Of a stretch of DNA of 64,000 nt, positions 11,301 through 22,862 are shown one piece after another. The notes beneath the pieces were generated by a model that worked only from the letters and a program-made list of their open reading frames with translations, searched no databases and had not been told where the DNA came from. The DNA lies in assembly GCA_020064725.1 (NCBI GenBank), contig JAGTWJ010000002.1, positions 1,488,001 to 1,552,000 of the forward strand, given 5' to 3'. This stretch comes from Drechslerella dactyloides (taxonomy: Eukaryota; Ascomycota; Orbiliomycetes; Orbiliales; Orbiliaceae). The position numbers and the translations under genes are program-made. Each line of letters opens with the position of its first letter. Position 1 is the stretch's first letter.

Positions 11301-12444
11301 TCTACGAGCTGTCGAAAGGAATGAATTTGTATATGCGTGTACCTAGGTAGTAGTATGTATTCCGTATCTTTGCCTTTTAAGCTATCGTGAGTTGTCTCGC
11401 AAGCTAGAGCTAGACGCCTTCTATCGTGCAGTCTCGACACTAGCAAAGCCTGGCAACGTCTATCGTGAGCAATTGCGCGAAATGTGGTCGTAGTTGAAGG
11501 TTGTGTGGAGGCTCCGGCCAACGACAGAGTAACTTCGCTAGACATTTTGCAAACTCCAGTGCCGAGTCGCTTTTCAACACCGCTACCACAAGCCACGGCT
11601 AGGCTACGAACACCCTTTCCCCAGCAGACAATTCCGGACTACGACATGCGATCACTCCACGCTGCCAATTTCACTACTCGACGATTCCAGCCTGCCCGCC
11701 ATCGTTTCATGGCTCGCGCTCGGCCTAGCGACCCCGCCGTGCCCGCTTGCAGGTATAAGGCTGTTCTGGGCTGCAGCGAGGCCTGTCCGCTCGTCGGCCG
11801 AGGCGAGCGACCGCCGCCAATGGGAAACACTCCTGCCCCTCCAAGCTGCCTCCAAGCTGCCACCTCGCGTCCGCCGACAAGGGCAGAGACTCATCTTATC
11901 ACCGAGATATACGCCTTCGAGCGTGGATGTACAGTGCATGAGCCGTTTGTGGCTCCTGCAGTCCCCGGCGAGAGGGTGGCCAATGCATGCCAGGGACACG
12001 AGCGGTGGCGGCGGGCGAGTGGAGGAAGGAGGGCGAACTGGAACTCCGATCGATGGGCCGATCCAGTGCATACCGGTATGCTCCTCTGTCGTCAGCGTGG
12101 CCTCCCTACTAATACTCACACGTACGCCACCCGCTGACTCGAAGAATTCCTCTCGCTCCGACTAGTTCTAGTCCGCCCGCTTTGAACTCGCTGCGTTCAC
12201 TTGCCCATCCTGCGGTTTTATCGATAAAATTGCTCTCGCATGTCTATTGTGTGTATGACCGCGGTTGTTACACTGGCATGCAATGCGCACTCGACGGCAC
12301 TCGACGTTCGCTGAGTAACGCTGCCGCTCATTCCTACCGCTACGTCTATCACGCGCCACCCGCCGGACGCTGTGGCTGGCCGTTTAAGCCGCTGGCTGGG
12401 CATATCTGTCTCGGGGCGGATAGGCATCTATAACGTATAGCCAG
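8396..12444. other. Gene-poor region upstream of ATX1 and the histidine kinase
   Basis: About 4 kb separate the divergent starts of ATX1 and the hybrid kinase. Promoters must lie at both ends. From about 9.4 to 10.6 kb coding-like fragments occur in shifting frames (listed separately). From 10.75 to 11.4 kb the DNA is AT-rich with many stops. A 217-codon open frame at 11484-12137 has no recognisable motif and starts at a non-ATG codon. No intact gene or mobile element is recognised. Confidence 0.4.
9440..10600 (+). pseudogene. Possible broken coding stretch, unknown family
   Basis: Several stretches read like protein but lie in different frames and are separated by stops: an open frame of 142 codons ending at 10143, a stretch near 10144-10310 that reads sensibly in two frames in turn, and one at about 10400-10600 rich in W, Q, H and R. 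I could not join them with plausible introns, because the gaps are too short or lack GT..AG. I do not recognise the family. It may be a decayed gene, or a real gene whose introns I failed to find, or chance. Confidence 0.22.
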
Positions 12445-15400
12445 ATGACTGCCTCATCTTCGCTTTGGTCGCCACCCTCGGCGGCCGCGGCGTATCTGCG
12501 CCGCCCGTCGCTCCTTGCCAGCGGTATCACAGGGCTATCCTTCAGGAACCCTGTTCCAGATCGGCCCACCGAGCCAACTGTCTTCGATGAAAGCTTGACG
12601 TCCTCGCCAATATCTGAATACAACGAGGCCGATTTTGAGCGTTTCTATCTATCTGATAGCTGCGACGACGGCGGCGTCAAGGAACCGGTCAAACCAGACG
12701 ACTTTTCGGACCCGTACCTCTTTCCTACGCTGACCCGGAATGAGGTGCTGCGTCTCAAGTCGCTGTGGTACTACGGCCGGTATATTGAGAAGGACAAGAA
12801 CTTGCTCTCCTGCCTGCAGGACCAAGTCGACCTTGTCAATGGTATATTGATACAGTTTGCGCATCCGGCAACTTTCGAGCGCCGCCGCTGACGAGATTTT
12901 GGAACTGTAGATTTCATGCAAAAGGACTGCGTCGTCCTCGGCCTCCTCGATCATGACTATTACCGCCGCATCGTCACTGCCAACGTGCCTCTCGCCGTCC
13001 TGCCCCGCCGTGAGGCCACGTGCGCCCATACCGTCATGCAAGATGGCGGCCGTGTCTTTATGATAAATGACACTGAGAGGGATTGGAGGTACTGCCTTTA
13101 ATATACGAATGAGCCTTCGTGAGCATAGGTCGCTGACTGTATAGATTCATGAGGTCGCCCCAAGTCGCCGAGGCCGGGGTCAAATTCTACGCCGGCACCC
13201 AGCTGCGGTATAAGGTACCGCCAGCTAAGACCGAAATCGCCTTTGGCTCACTCGTACGAAAATTTCCATCATGAATTTTCTCTCGACATGCATGCTGACT
13301 GTGTCTAGTACATCGCGAACTTCTCACCGACGACACCTCTCACCACCCGCCAGCAGCGCGCCCTCGTCAAGTTCGCTGACGTCATCGTGCACACCATCGT
13401 CGAGCGCACCCGTTGTATGAGACTCGCTGAGCGGGAACGTCTGACTTCGAAGCTGGCCGGCATCACTGATACTGCGGATCCCGCCACCATCCGCGACAAT
13501 GTTCTCGCCGCCCTGCACGACGTCTACCCCTTCGCTCGCGCCACCATCCAATGCAAGACCCACGGCATGATCCGACTTGCCAACCACGAGTCCGTTCCTT
13601 ACACCGCTTTCCGCGACGGCATTTGGGAAGACGACGAAGCGATCAAAGATTGGATATCGGCGCATAACCATGAGAAATACGACCCTTCTAGCAGTGACGC
13701 TTCAATCCGTGCCATCGCATGCAAGACCAAGTTCGATGAAAAGACATACCTCGTCGTGGAGACCGCTGATATGAAGCGCATTTTTGACGATGTCGACTCG
13801 TGGTTCGTTGGCGCTTGCGCGCAGCTCATGGGCAGCACCTTGCAGGAAGAACTATTACGGCAGACTATGGATGCGAAATCGCGCTTCTTACGCGGCATCG
13901 CGCACGAACTACGCACCCCGATCCACGCCATACTGTCCTCGTGCGAGCTGCTCAGTGAGGAGACACGGGATGTCGTCCCCCCAAACTCACCCGAGAACAA
14001 CGAGCTACCCCTCATCAAGCATGCCTATCTGTCCGAGAAGGCGCTCTCCATGCTCGGCAACATTGACAGCTCCGGTTGCGAGCTCCTGAGCACGATCAAC
14101 AACCTGCTTGACTACGACCAGTTCGAAAACAAGACTACCGTCAAGGTCATGCAGCTCCACAGCTTCAATATCATCGAGGAAGAGGTCCTGCGCGAGACGG
14201 CCTCCGCCCACGCAACAGATCAGGGCGTCAGCCTGATCTCTGACAACCGTCTCCCGCCTGAAGTGGAAATGCTCATGACGGACTTCAACTTGATCAAGCA
14301 GTGTCTGGGGCAGCTGGTGCGCAATGCGATGAAGTTCACGACCTCCGGCACGGTCATCTTCCAGACCGTTCTGTCCGAAAGCCACAAAGTTCTCGAGTAC
14401 AACATCGTGGACACTGGGGTCGGCATCGCGGATCTCGACCATGAGCGCATCTTCCAGGCCTTCCAGAAGGTCGACCTCACCACCCGCGGCGCGGGGCTGG
14501 GGCTGACCGTCGCCGCCCGCATCGCCGAAGTCCTCGGCGGCGCCGTGAGACTGGTCTGCTCCTCTATCGGCACCGGCTCGCACTTCCAGCTGCAGCTGCT
14601 CAACCCGGTCCTAGCCTGCCCTGTCAACTCGTACAACAAAAGCATCCTACTCGACTGCCCGATGCCCCTAACATATTTCATGCCAATCGACCGCCAACTT
14701 GAGACCGTCCATCTGACGTACGCCGCCCGCAACCTCGAACGCATGGGCTTCCGCCGCATCGAGCCAGACCGGGCTACCATCGCCCTCGCCGAGGCCAAGA
14801 GCGCAACGGACACCTTCCACGAACTGCTCGACTCGATCCGCCCGAACCAAGTCATCGTCTACATCTGCCAAACGTACGGCGAGCTGCGGCAGAGCGAAGA
14901 AGCGCTACACAACGAAGACTACTCCCGCCGCTTCATCCGCTGCCTGACGCCTGTGCGTCGCGGGCGTCTCTGGCAGGTCGTCAAGGACGCCGTGCGCGCC
15001 TACCGCGAACTCGACCTCCGCAGCCGCATCGACAAAGGCCCCGGTAGTATCCCACAGATTTCGCCCGCTGCGCACGCATCCGCCATCAGCAAAACGTCAT
15101 CCCAGACACGGCAGCGATGGCACACGAAACGGCAATTCGCCGCCCTCCGCATCCTCATCGTCGACGACAATCCGACCAACCTTGGCATTCTGGCAATGTA
15201 CTGCAAGAAGCGGCGGCTCGACTACGTTACGGCGATGAACGGGCGCGAGGCGCACGAAAAGTATCTGCAGGCGGCGGCGGAGAATAGGTGTGTGTCGCTA
15301 GTATTGATGGATCTGGACATGCCGGTACGCAATGGCGTCGATGCGACGCACGACATTCGCGTTAGTGAGAGCGAGCAAGGGCTACAGCCGAGCATGGTGT

Positions 15401-15640
15401 TCATGGGTGCGTTCGTTCGTTCGTTTCATATCCTCGTGTACTCATTCTTACAGGTATACATACGTACGTTTGGAAGGGGGGTCATGCTAATTTGTGTGGA
15501 CGGCAGTGACGGGGCAGAATGCGGACGAGGATAAGAAGCGGTCGGTGCGGGCTGGCGCGAACGGGTATTATGTCAAGCCGTTGAGCATGAAGACGCTGGA
15601 CGACCTGATACAGCTGCACTTCCCGAGGCCGGAGCCGTGA
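12445..15640 (+). CDS. GAF-type hybrid sensor histidine kinase with C-terminal receiver
   Basis: Five exons (12445-12841, 12911-13088, 13145-13253, 13309-15406, 15507-15640) give 971 residues. In order: a Ser/Pro-rich N-terminus, a GAF-like sensor region (about 105-255), a HisKA domain with phospho-acceptor His427 in A-H-E-L-R-T-P, a HATPase_c domain with N box (Asn567), D-T-G-V-G-I and G-A-G-L-G-L boxes, a poorly conserved alpha/beta segment (about 671-799), and a true receiver with the D-D pair at 847-848, phospho-acceptor Asp896 and V-K-P-L near the end. It is a complete phosphorelay sensor that would signal through a Ypd1-type protein. There is no transmembrane segment, so it is probably cytosolic or nuclear. 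The signal sensed is unknown, and I do not assign a fungal HK group with confidence. Confidence 0.9.
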
Positions 15641-16585
15641 TGCTTGTCACGTGCATACTTACATGCGATATATATGTTTACTTCATTCGTTATATTTTCT
15701 TCTGGGCGCTGGGCGACGGCTGGGCGGGAGGGTTCGGCGCATGCGGCGTTCGGTAGTCTGCTAGATTTGTCTGCTGGGAAATTCTGCGCGTTATTCTCTG
15801 GGATCGATGGATCGATGGACGGAGCACGGGTCTGCCAGCTACTTGAGGTTGTGGGTAGCCATATGTTATGCCGTGGGCTTTGTATGCGTGTGGGCTGATG
15901 CTATCTTGCTGGAACTCGTATGATTGGCATGCATGCACGAGATGTATGCATATCGGTGGGTTATTTGGGTTGAGTGGAGCGCAGCTGGATCGGACCGGTT
16001 TGGGATGGATTTTACCGGAAATTTGTATATTCTGGGTCGGAGGTGCGGATATATTACTATAATATTATAATCACAGTGCCGGGTCGAGAAGGGCTCGTTT
16101 GTGGGTTAACTGGAAGAGCCGTGGTTTTGCAGACGGGCCGGATATGGATCTAACACAATATTGAATCAAGGTTGCTACTGTGCTGCCACCCTCGGTATCA
16201 AGAGATCCCGCAATTGGTACTACGGCAGATTATCAGGATTCTCGCTATCATTTATTATCTAGTTCTGATGATCATATTAAGTTCCCACTGATGTCCGAGA
16301 AGAAATACCACATTTCCAACGCATGCGCGACATTTACTGAGAGCCACGCGGGAGTTAAATACCCAGCGCCAGCTGCATGAAAGGACAACAAAGGAACGAC
16401 GACCGGAGAGTTGATTATAATGATTGATTGGAAAGCGATATGCGTGTCTTGCAAAGAAATTCCCATGACCTGACCCCTTTACGCCGCCCAAGTTCATACT
16501 GTATATGCCGTCAGCTCGTACATCCAATGTCCGGGTAGACAGATACAGCCGGGCCGAAACTTACATTCGTGATAGTATAATTGGT
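15641..16585. other. Intergenic region between convergent genes
   Basis: The histidine kinase and the first Cys/His gene both end here, so 3' untranslated regions are expected. The middle, near 16.03-16.3 kb, is AT-rich. Short open frames show no motif. Nothing else is seen. Confidence 0.5.
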
Positions 16586-17347
16586 TCATTCGCTGGTGTT
16601 CTCTGTCATCGCGACATCCGGATCGGACTGTTGTAGTCGGGCGATTTCGGCGGGATCCATACCCAGCGCTGCTGCTAGGACCGCGTCGAACGGTGAATGG
16701 TCCGTCAGAGCTCGTGCACGGTTGAGTCGGACGAATCTTGAAAGTCACATGTTAACTGTGGATACGTGCGAGTGAGGGTAGGTTGACGTACGGAAATGCC
16801 TAGCTTACCTGCGGTGGCGACGGCGGTTGGCGATAGCGTTGCTGGGAGCGATGGGGTCCGGTCTGACTGTCCGGGTTGCTGATTCGGCTGCCGTGGGTTC
16901 CGGGCCGGGTGCGGATTCGGGACAGGGCGTGGATTCTCTGGGCCTGGTTGGGATATTCTCTTGTCCGACGGCGGTAGTATCGACAGTGCTGACCACTACG
17001 GTGCTCGGCTCCGCTGGTGCGTCTGCTTCACCTTCTGATGGAGCGGAATCGGGAATTGATTCTGATTCTGAAAGTTTCGCTTCGACATCCTCGACGCTGG
17101 CCATGCGGTTATCGTCTCTCTGACGGCAGCTGTCGCAGCGGCCGCGGATGAGGCGGGGTCTGAAGTAGCGGTGGCCGATGACGCCGCAGCGGCCGGGAAC
17201 GGATTCTCTGAAGCTGAAGCTCGACCGATCGATCTTTGAACAGACGCAGCGGTCCGGGTCTGCGGGTGAGGGTTGGAAGACATAGCGGCGGAAGGAATGG
17301 CCGCAGATGGAGAAAGTGACGATGTGAGTGTGTGGAATGATAGCCAT
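16586..17347 (-). CDS. Small Cys/His-rich protein, copy 1 of a tandem pair (unknown function)
   Basis: Two exons, 17347-16809 and 16736-16586, giving 229 residues. The first 80 residues carry a C-x-H, a D-P-x-R-C-V-C-S block and a C-D-x-C-R-x-R block, a spacing that suggests metal binding. An acidic, Pro/Ser/Thr-rich low-complexity region follows. The last exon adds about 50 residues with two short amphipathic stretches. The start at 17347 is chosen because it aligns with the start of the neighbouring copy; an in-frame ATG at 17515 would add 56 low-complexity residues. The intron has a GTAAG donor and keeps frame. I do not recognise the family. Compare the neighbour at 17650-17979. Confidence 0.6.
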
Positions 17348-17649
17348 TTCGATCGTATTAAAGACAGGCGTGCGTGGTGATGATAAATGTCCTGATTGTG
17401 ACTGCAGTGGTGCTGGTGGTGGTGTGATATCGAGTGAGAAAATGGCAGCAGCAGCAGTCGGTGTCGCCGCTCTGAAATGGATGGCAGCGGCCGGCACTGC
17501 GCGAAAAGTTGCCATCCAGGATTCAAGCCGGCTCTCCTCCAGTCTTACATGACAAAAACGTCAGACTGCTTCCCTATATATCCCACGGACGGAAATACGA
17601 AACTTACACGCGGATGCTATTCGCTGCAGCGATAACCGATATCTCGCTA
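17348..17649. other. Spacer between the tandem Cys/His genes
   Basis: About 300 bp hold the promoter of copy 1 and the 3' end of copy 2. Upstream in-frame codons of copy 1 run through much of it but look non-coding. Confidence 0.4.
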
Positions 17650-17979
17650 CTAGTCATTCGCCAATCTCGGCCGCTTCGCATCCGTCCGCGTCGCCTCCTC
17701 GTCCTCGGTCTCGGTGTCCGTCTCTTCGTCATCGTCCGCAAGGGAGAGGTATTCCTCCAGCGTGATCTTGCGGCGGCGACAGTGGTCGCAAGCAGCGAAC
17801 ACGGTCCGCCACGCGAGCTCGAAGCGGGCTTTGCCGTCAAAATGGATGGCGAGCGTGAACGGCTCGAAGCCCGAGCAGACGCACCGCGTGGGGTCGTGCA
17901 CGGCGGGGACGAAGACGTGGTGCGGGTAGGCGTGGTCGCAGGCGCTGAAGTATATACGGTGGAAATGGGGATCGAGCAT
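17650..17979 (-). CDS. Small Cys/His-rich protein, copy 2 of a tandem pair (unknown function)
   Basis: A single exon of 109 residues. It opens with M-L-D-P-H-F-H, then F-S-A-C-D-H, a D-P-T-R-C-V-C-S block and A-C-D-H-C-R-R-R-K, and ends in an acidic D/E/T tail with a basic K-R-P-R segment near the end. The order and spacing of F-S-x-C-x-H, D-P-x-R-C-V-C-S and C-D-x-C-R-x-R match the neighbouring copy 1, so the two are most likely tandem paralogues. The paired Cys/His residues suggest one zinc site. It could be a small nuclear or regulatory protein, but nothing in the sequence proves a function. Confidence 0.58.
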   Translation of the reverse strand: MLDPHFHRIYFSACDHAYPHHVFVPAVHDPTRCVCSGFEPFTLAIHFDGKARFELAWRTVFAACDHCRRRKITLEEYLSLADDDEETDTETEDEEATRTDAKRPRLAND

Positions 17980-19866
17980 CTTCTCTTAGCGGGTGGTGCG
18001 TATATTTACGCTGGCGATATATAGTGTGGTTGTGTGCACATCGGCTGGGGCGTTTCGCGGAGAGGGTGGTGATGATGGGGTAGATGGAAAGAGGAAGAAG
18101 GGCGGAAGAGGTTTCTCATTATATAGCTGTGCAGGTAACGTGAAGATAACGTGAAGGCATCGCGAGAATTTTTCCCCACGTTTGGTAGTGCAGTGCTGAC
18201 GTTCAAACTGGCGATATAGGCTCTCGGTGATTGCTCTTGCATGACAACGATGCGAACCCTCTACGATCAGGCGTGCCATGCACCTTCTATTATATCTCTA
18301 TCTGGCTGGATATACGAGAAATCCATCGTCTTTGATAGGGCAGGCGCCGAATGGACTTGACGTAACAAGAGAGACGATGTTGAGATACCTATACACTCAC
18401 CCATTTTAGAACGGACGGAGCCTTCGGAACTGAGGATTTGGAAACAGGCGAGGACGATATAACTAGCCCCCTGAAAGCTTATAGATACGGCTGTACAGGC
18501 ACACGCTGACATGTTATACTCTGTGCAGAGTCTATCCGAAACGAACTGTTGGATTTTCGCGAAAGATGTGTTCTCACGTGGACGAGAGATATCTAGATCT
18601 ACGCCTGCGCGCCGGCCATGCGATCAAGCCACGGCCACCGCGACGCACGGCCGAATGCAGTTTTAAACCTCATTGCATCCTCGGGGTGGCTCCACCAGGC
18701 GGCGGGAACGGGCGCCGTGCAATTTTATATCGCACCACCGGAGCATGCACGGTGAAGAGAGTGCGTGCGAGGGATGCATCCGGTAAGGCGGTGATGCATC
18801 CTGTAACCGGGCTCAGAAGCGGCGCGCCATGCAATGCAATGCTACGGTCCAATCTCGGGTTTCCGCTCGAGCTGTCAGATCGCTGGTGCGTGATTTTAAT
18901 TGGGGGGAGATTGTAGTTAAATCCGGCGGGAAATGTTATATCGAAAGCTTAGCCGTCGACCAAGGCTGGAATGCGGACGGAGACGCCAGGAATTGCGGCC
19001 GTCGAGGGACAATGCAATGGATGGAAAGCGACAAGATCTCCAGAGCATGGGCACACGATGGCATGAGGCAAGATTCCTTAAGGGCTCACCCTGTGGCGCG
19101 CGAGAGGCAGTCGTGAAACTGCCCGCGAGACTGATATCACCAGCTGATACACGGGGCAGCCACCGCCTGGTGTTTATCTGAGGCACGACGCCTGTGCGGC
19201 CGTATAAATTGCTGAAGGCCCCCCTCGTCGCAATTTCTCAACTCCAACGGACCGGCCATCGCGATACTCGGACCTCTATCCTTCGTCATAAAACTACCTT
19301 GCTCCCGTCGACGCTGGCTCTCGGTCGATCGCATCGATTGCAGCTGGGATCCCGAGCCGAGTCGAACCCGCCCCTGGCCCTCCTCGCACTCTCCATTGGG
19401 CTCGCTAACGACGGCTCAGGCAGGCTTCAGCTCTTATCCCTGACGGGATCGAATCTGGGACGGCCGGCACACCGTCCTGGTAATCTGGGCAGAGGCACCC
19501 GGCCCTATCAGCGCATATCTCACCTTCGTCCTCCTCTCGCCCTCCCTCCTCTCCGGACGACAGGTCGTACGGCACACACACACGGACGAAAGCAACTGCA
19601 GATTATGCCTCGCTGTTCTTCCTGCCGCCTGGAGGCTGTTCTGATCAACCACAAATAGCATAGTCAGCTTGTGTCCTGTCCTGTTGGAATATCACAAACA
19701 CCGCTTCTGCTGAGCCTCTCCGCTCCTGTCTGCGTTCCAGCCGCCTCCGCTCTCTCCTGACGGCGGACGACGCTCTCTTGACCTACACACATATAATCGC
19801 ATCCCGGCTGGTCTGAATTGCCCTCAGGCCAGTCAGAAACCACTCACCTCCAGCCTCTGGATCTTC
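17980..19866. other. Intergenic region upstream of the RhoGAP gene
   Basis: These 1.9 kb lie between divergent starts. The left part is the promoter of Cys/His copy 2. The right part, 19.2-19.86 kb, is C/T-rich on the plus strand, as expected for a 5' leader of the RhoGAP gene. Several open frames of 60-155 codons overlap on both strands without motifs. No gene is called. Confidence 0.45.
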
Positions 19867-22139
19867 ATGTCCCTCGAGCAGCCCATCATGACGTCCATGT
19901 CTCCCGTCGACCGCACCGTCGAGCAGATCGCCGAGCGCCTCTCGGTCCCCATCCGCCGAGCTCGCGCCATCTCCAACCCGCCCGAGATTTCGCCCGCCCC
20001 GCTGCCCGAACACCCTACCTACGACCCCAAACTCGCCCAATTGGCCGCTCGAATCCTGTATCGCTCCGGCATCGACGCCCTCGGCAACCCGCTGCTCGTG
20101 CTCTCCGCGGCCGCCTTCCCGGACGCACGAGAGACCGACTACAACCTGCTGCTGCCCTACGTGCTGGCCATCCTGCCCAGCGAGAACGAGATTGACGAGC
20201 TGGACTCGCACGGCCAGAAGGGCAGCGGTGGATACTCGGTCATTTTCTTCGCTGGCGGCGGCAGCTCGCGCGACAAGGACGCAAAGACCCGGCCAACATG
20301 GAGCTGGTTCATGCAGGCCTACTCTCTGGTATGGATCGCAATTTCCTCAAGAAAATCCTGACACGAAATGAATGCATGTTGATATGATTGGACTGCAGCT
20401 GGGCCGGGCGGTCAGGAAGCGCATAAAGAAGTTGTGGATCGTGCACGAGCGCGCGTGGGTGCGCATCATGCTGGAGATGCTGTCGGGCGTCGTCTCGCAA
20501 AAATTTCGCAGGAAGGTGCTGCACGGTATGCAACCCCCTCACCTCGTCCCACTCCACTAGAAGGAGGAATGAAAATCGCTGATAACTCGCAGTCGGCAGC
20601 CTGACGGAGCTCGCCCTGGAGATCAACATCACCAAGCTCAACATTCCGCCCGCCGTCTACCTGCACGACAAGCGGGTATGCGACTCGATACAGCTGCCCG
20701 GGTTCCCGCCCCCGCCCCAATTCAGCCGGATGCCGTTCACGAACGACTCGCCGATTGACGCGCCGCTCCCGCAGGTCCTCACCGACGCATCGCGATTCAT
20801 CAGACTGCACTGCCTGTCGTACGAGGGCATATTCAGAAAGGTGCCGAGCACGGACCTTCTGGAGGTCGCCCGCGAGGCGTACGACCGACGACAGTACATT
20901 CATCTCTCGGACTACGGTCCCAACATCGCCGCCGCGCTGATCAAGCTCTACTACCGCGTCCTGCCGGACCCAATCGTGCCGACGTACTGCTACGAGGAAG
21001 TCGAGGAGAAGTTTGGCGAGTCGGCGGATATCAAATCGGAGGAGTCGATATCCGCTGCACGAAGCATCCTGACGCAGAGCCTGCCAAAGGTCTCCTGCAG
21101 GCTGCTGCTCCGGCATCTGCTGCCGCTGCTCGCGCTCGTCGCATCACACAGTGAAGTCAACAAGATGACGGCGTCGAACCTGGCCATCTGCCTGGCGCCG
21201 TCCATGCTGCGGTCCGAGGATATCATGCTGGATGCACGGCTGTCGCGCGGGGGTGTCGCCAAGCTGCTCGAGTGTCTGATCTTGAACATTGAGCAGTTCG
21301 CGCCAAAGATGCCGGACCGCCAGCCCAAGCCCGCCGCGCTGACAGGCGACAAGTACTTGTCCCTCACGTCGATCAAGCGCAGCGCGGCGACGGCGAGCAA
21401 CATTCGCAAGCAGATGAACGCCGTACCACGGATCAACGGGGACAGCCCGGTGTCCAGGTATGCGGACGACGACGATCTGCTCACGAGCTCTCCGATCCAG
21501 CGCAAGATGTCGTGGACGCCAATCACGCAGACGATCATGAACGCCGCGCCCGTGCCGAATAGACCGACGTCCGAGGGGGGCGGCGTGTCCAGAGTTACGT
21601 CGGGGCCGGCTTCGATCGCAGCTACGATTGCGACCGCGACCGCGACCGCGACCGCACCGTCGGAATCGGCGGTGACGAACGGCGGCATCCCGTCGCCGCC
21701 GCCGTCGCCGACAAAGGATGCCAACAGCGCCAGCACTCCCGCCCGGCCAATCGCACGAAGCGCCCGCTCGGAGTCGCCTCCAAAGCTGTCTTCATCGCCA
21801 TCGTCCAAGCTCTCGTCGTCACCGTCGTCCAAGCTTTCAACCTCGCCGTCAGGCCCTCAAATCCGCGGCCTCATGCGCGCGACCTCCTCGCCGCTGCCGC
21901 CCCGCGACTTCCGGTCCACGCTCGCGGTGAACACCAACAACACCAACAAGCTCGACCTGCCGACGCTGCGCAAGGTGCCGTCGGACGCCGCGCTCAATTG
22001 GCAGAAGGCCGGCACGCGCGTCAAGGTGGCGGGCAGCATGGTGAACGAGCTCAAGGCGCTGTACGAGGAGCGGGCGAAGGGTGCGTCGATTCTCGTGAAG
22101 ACGGGCAGTCGTCGCGGGCAGAACGCGCCGGTCAATTGA
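19867..22139 (+). CDS. Ecm25-like RhoGAP with N-terminal CRAL-TRIO/BCH-type domain
   Basis: Three exons: 19867-20328, 20399-20525 and 20593-22139, giving 711 residues. The N-terminal 200 residues resemble the CRAL-TRIO/BCH lipid-binding-like fold found before the GAP domain in p50RhoGAP and yeast Ecm25. A RhoGAP domain spans about 243-440, with the arginine finger in E-G-I-F-R (Arg278) and the conserved N-K-M-T-x-x-N-L-A-I-C-L-A-P block. The C-terminal 250 residues are Ser/Pro-rich and include three copies of an eight-residue repeat. It should speed GTP hydrolysis by a Rho/Cdc42 GTPase at the cell cortex; the target is unknown. The ATG at 19867 follows a C/T-rich leader. A second in-frame ATG lies nine codons on. 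Confidence 0.87.
21783..21854 (+). repeat. 24-bp coding repeat, three units
   Basis: Three consecutive 24-bp units encode K-L-S-S-S-P-S-S with small changes in the third. They sit in the disordered tail of the RhoGAP protein and may vary in number between strains. Confidence 0.8.
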
Positions 22140-22862
22140 CTAGCCGTCGTGGTGGCGGCGGTGTGGGCGGTCGAGATTGGCATCTTCCTCCTGTTCTTTC
22201 AGCGGGTGTAAGGTGTCGAATCAGTTCATGGTTTACAACGTAAGTACCGTTACCTACAAAGCACTCTGCGGAGTTGCTATATATTTTACCCCTCCAGCAG
22301 AAGTCACGAGCAGCGAGCAAAGCAGCCGCCATGCTACGTATGGCATACCTGCAAGCGTTCCATTTCATTTCATTTGTATCTATTTCCTTTGTACTTTTGC
22401 AGCAGCGGCATTCATTCGCATTCGCATTTGCAGCATCAGGACATTTTATCCGTCCACACGCGTTCCCTTAAGCCCGATCGATTCATTTTCTTTTCTTTTC
22501 TTGTCGATTTATACATATTCAAGTATCTTTTTATTTTGTATCTATGTAAGTATGTATGTACAATTGTAGGTAATCGGGTAGCATGGAGTCAGTGGCCAGC
22601 TGGAAGGATTATATCAGCTGGTTGGTAGGTATTATATTATATTATTATTCGATATTATATTTTTTTCGCAGTTGGTAGCGAACAGACTTATACACAATGG
22701 TTTCCCGTGCGAGGAATTTATATATGGTTCAAGCCTGCCGGCAGAGCTACACGCACGATATATTTTTTTAATATACTTTTGTATGATGGTGAAAAGGCGG
22801 CCCCGTAAACCAGACCCCCCGAATTATACACCAAGGTCAGTCAGTCAGTACGTCTCTATTGT
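22140..22862. other. Intergenic region between convergent genes
   Basis: The RhoGAP gene and the aldo/keto reductase gene end toward each other. The stretch is AT- and T-rich from 22.27 to 22.85 kb, consistent with 3' untranslated regions and poly(A) signals. No gene is seen. Confidence 0.5.

Noticed and set aside
11484..12137. 217-codon open frame on the plus strand before the histidine kinase
   Set aside because: It begins at a non-ATG codon, overlaps equally long frames on the other strand, and shows no motif. It is more likely promoter DNA.
19345..19372. Possible tRNA B-box-like sequence on the minus strand
   Set aside because: Only a GGTTCGA-like core is present. No acceptor stem, anticodon arm or A box can be drawn around it.
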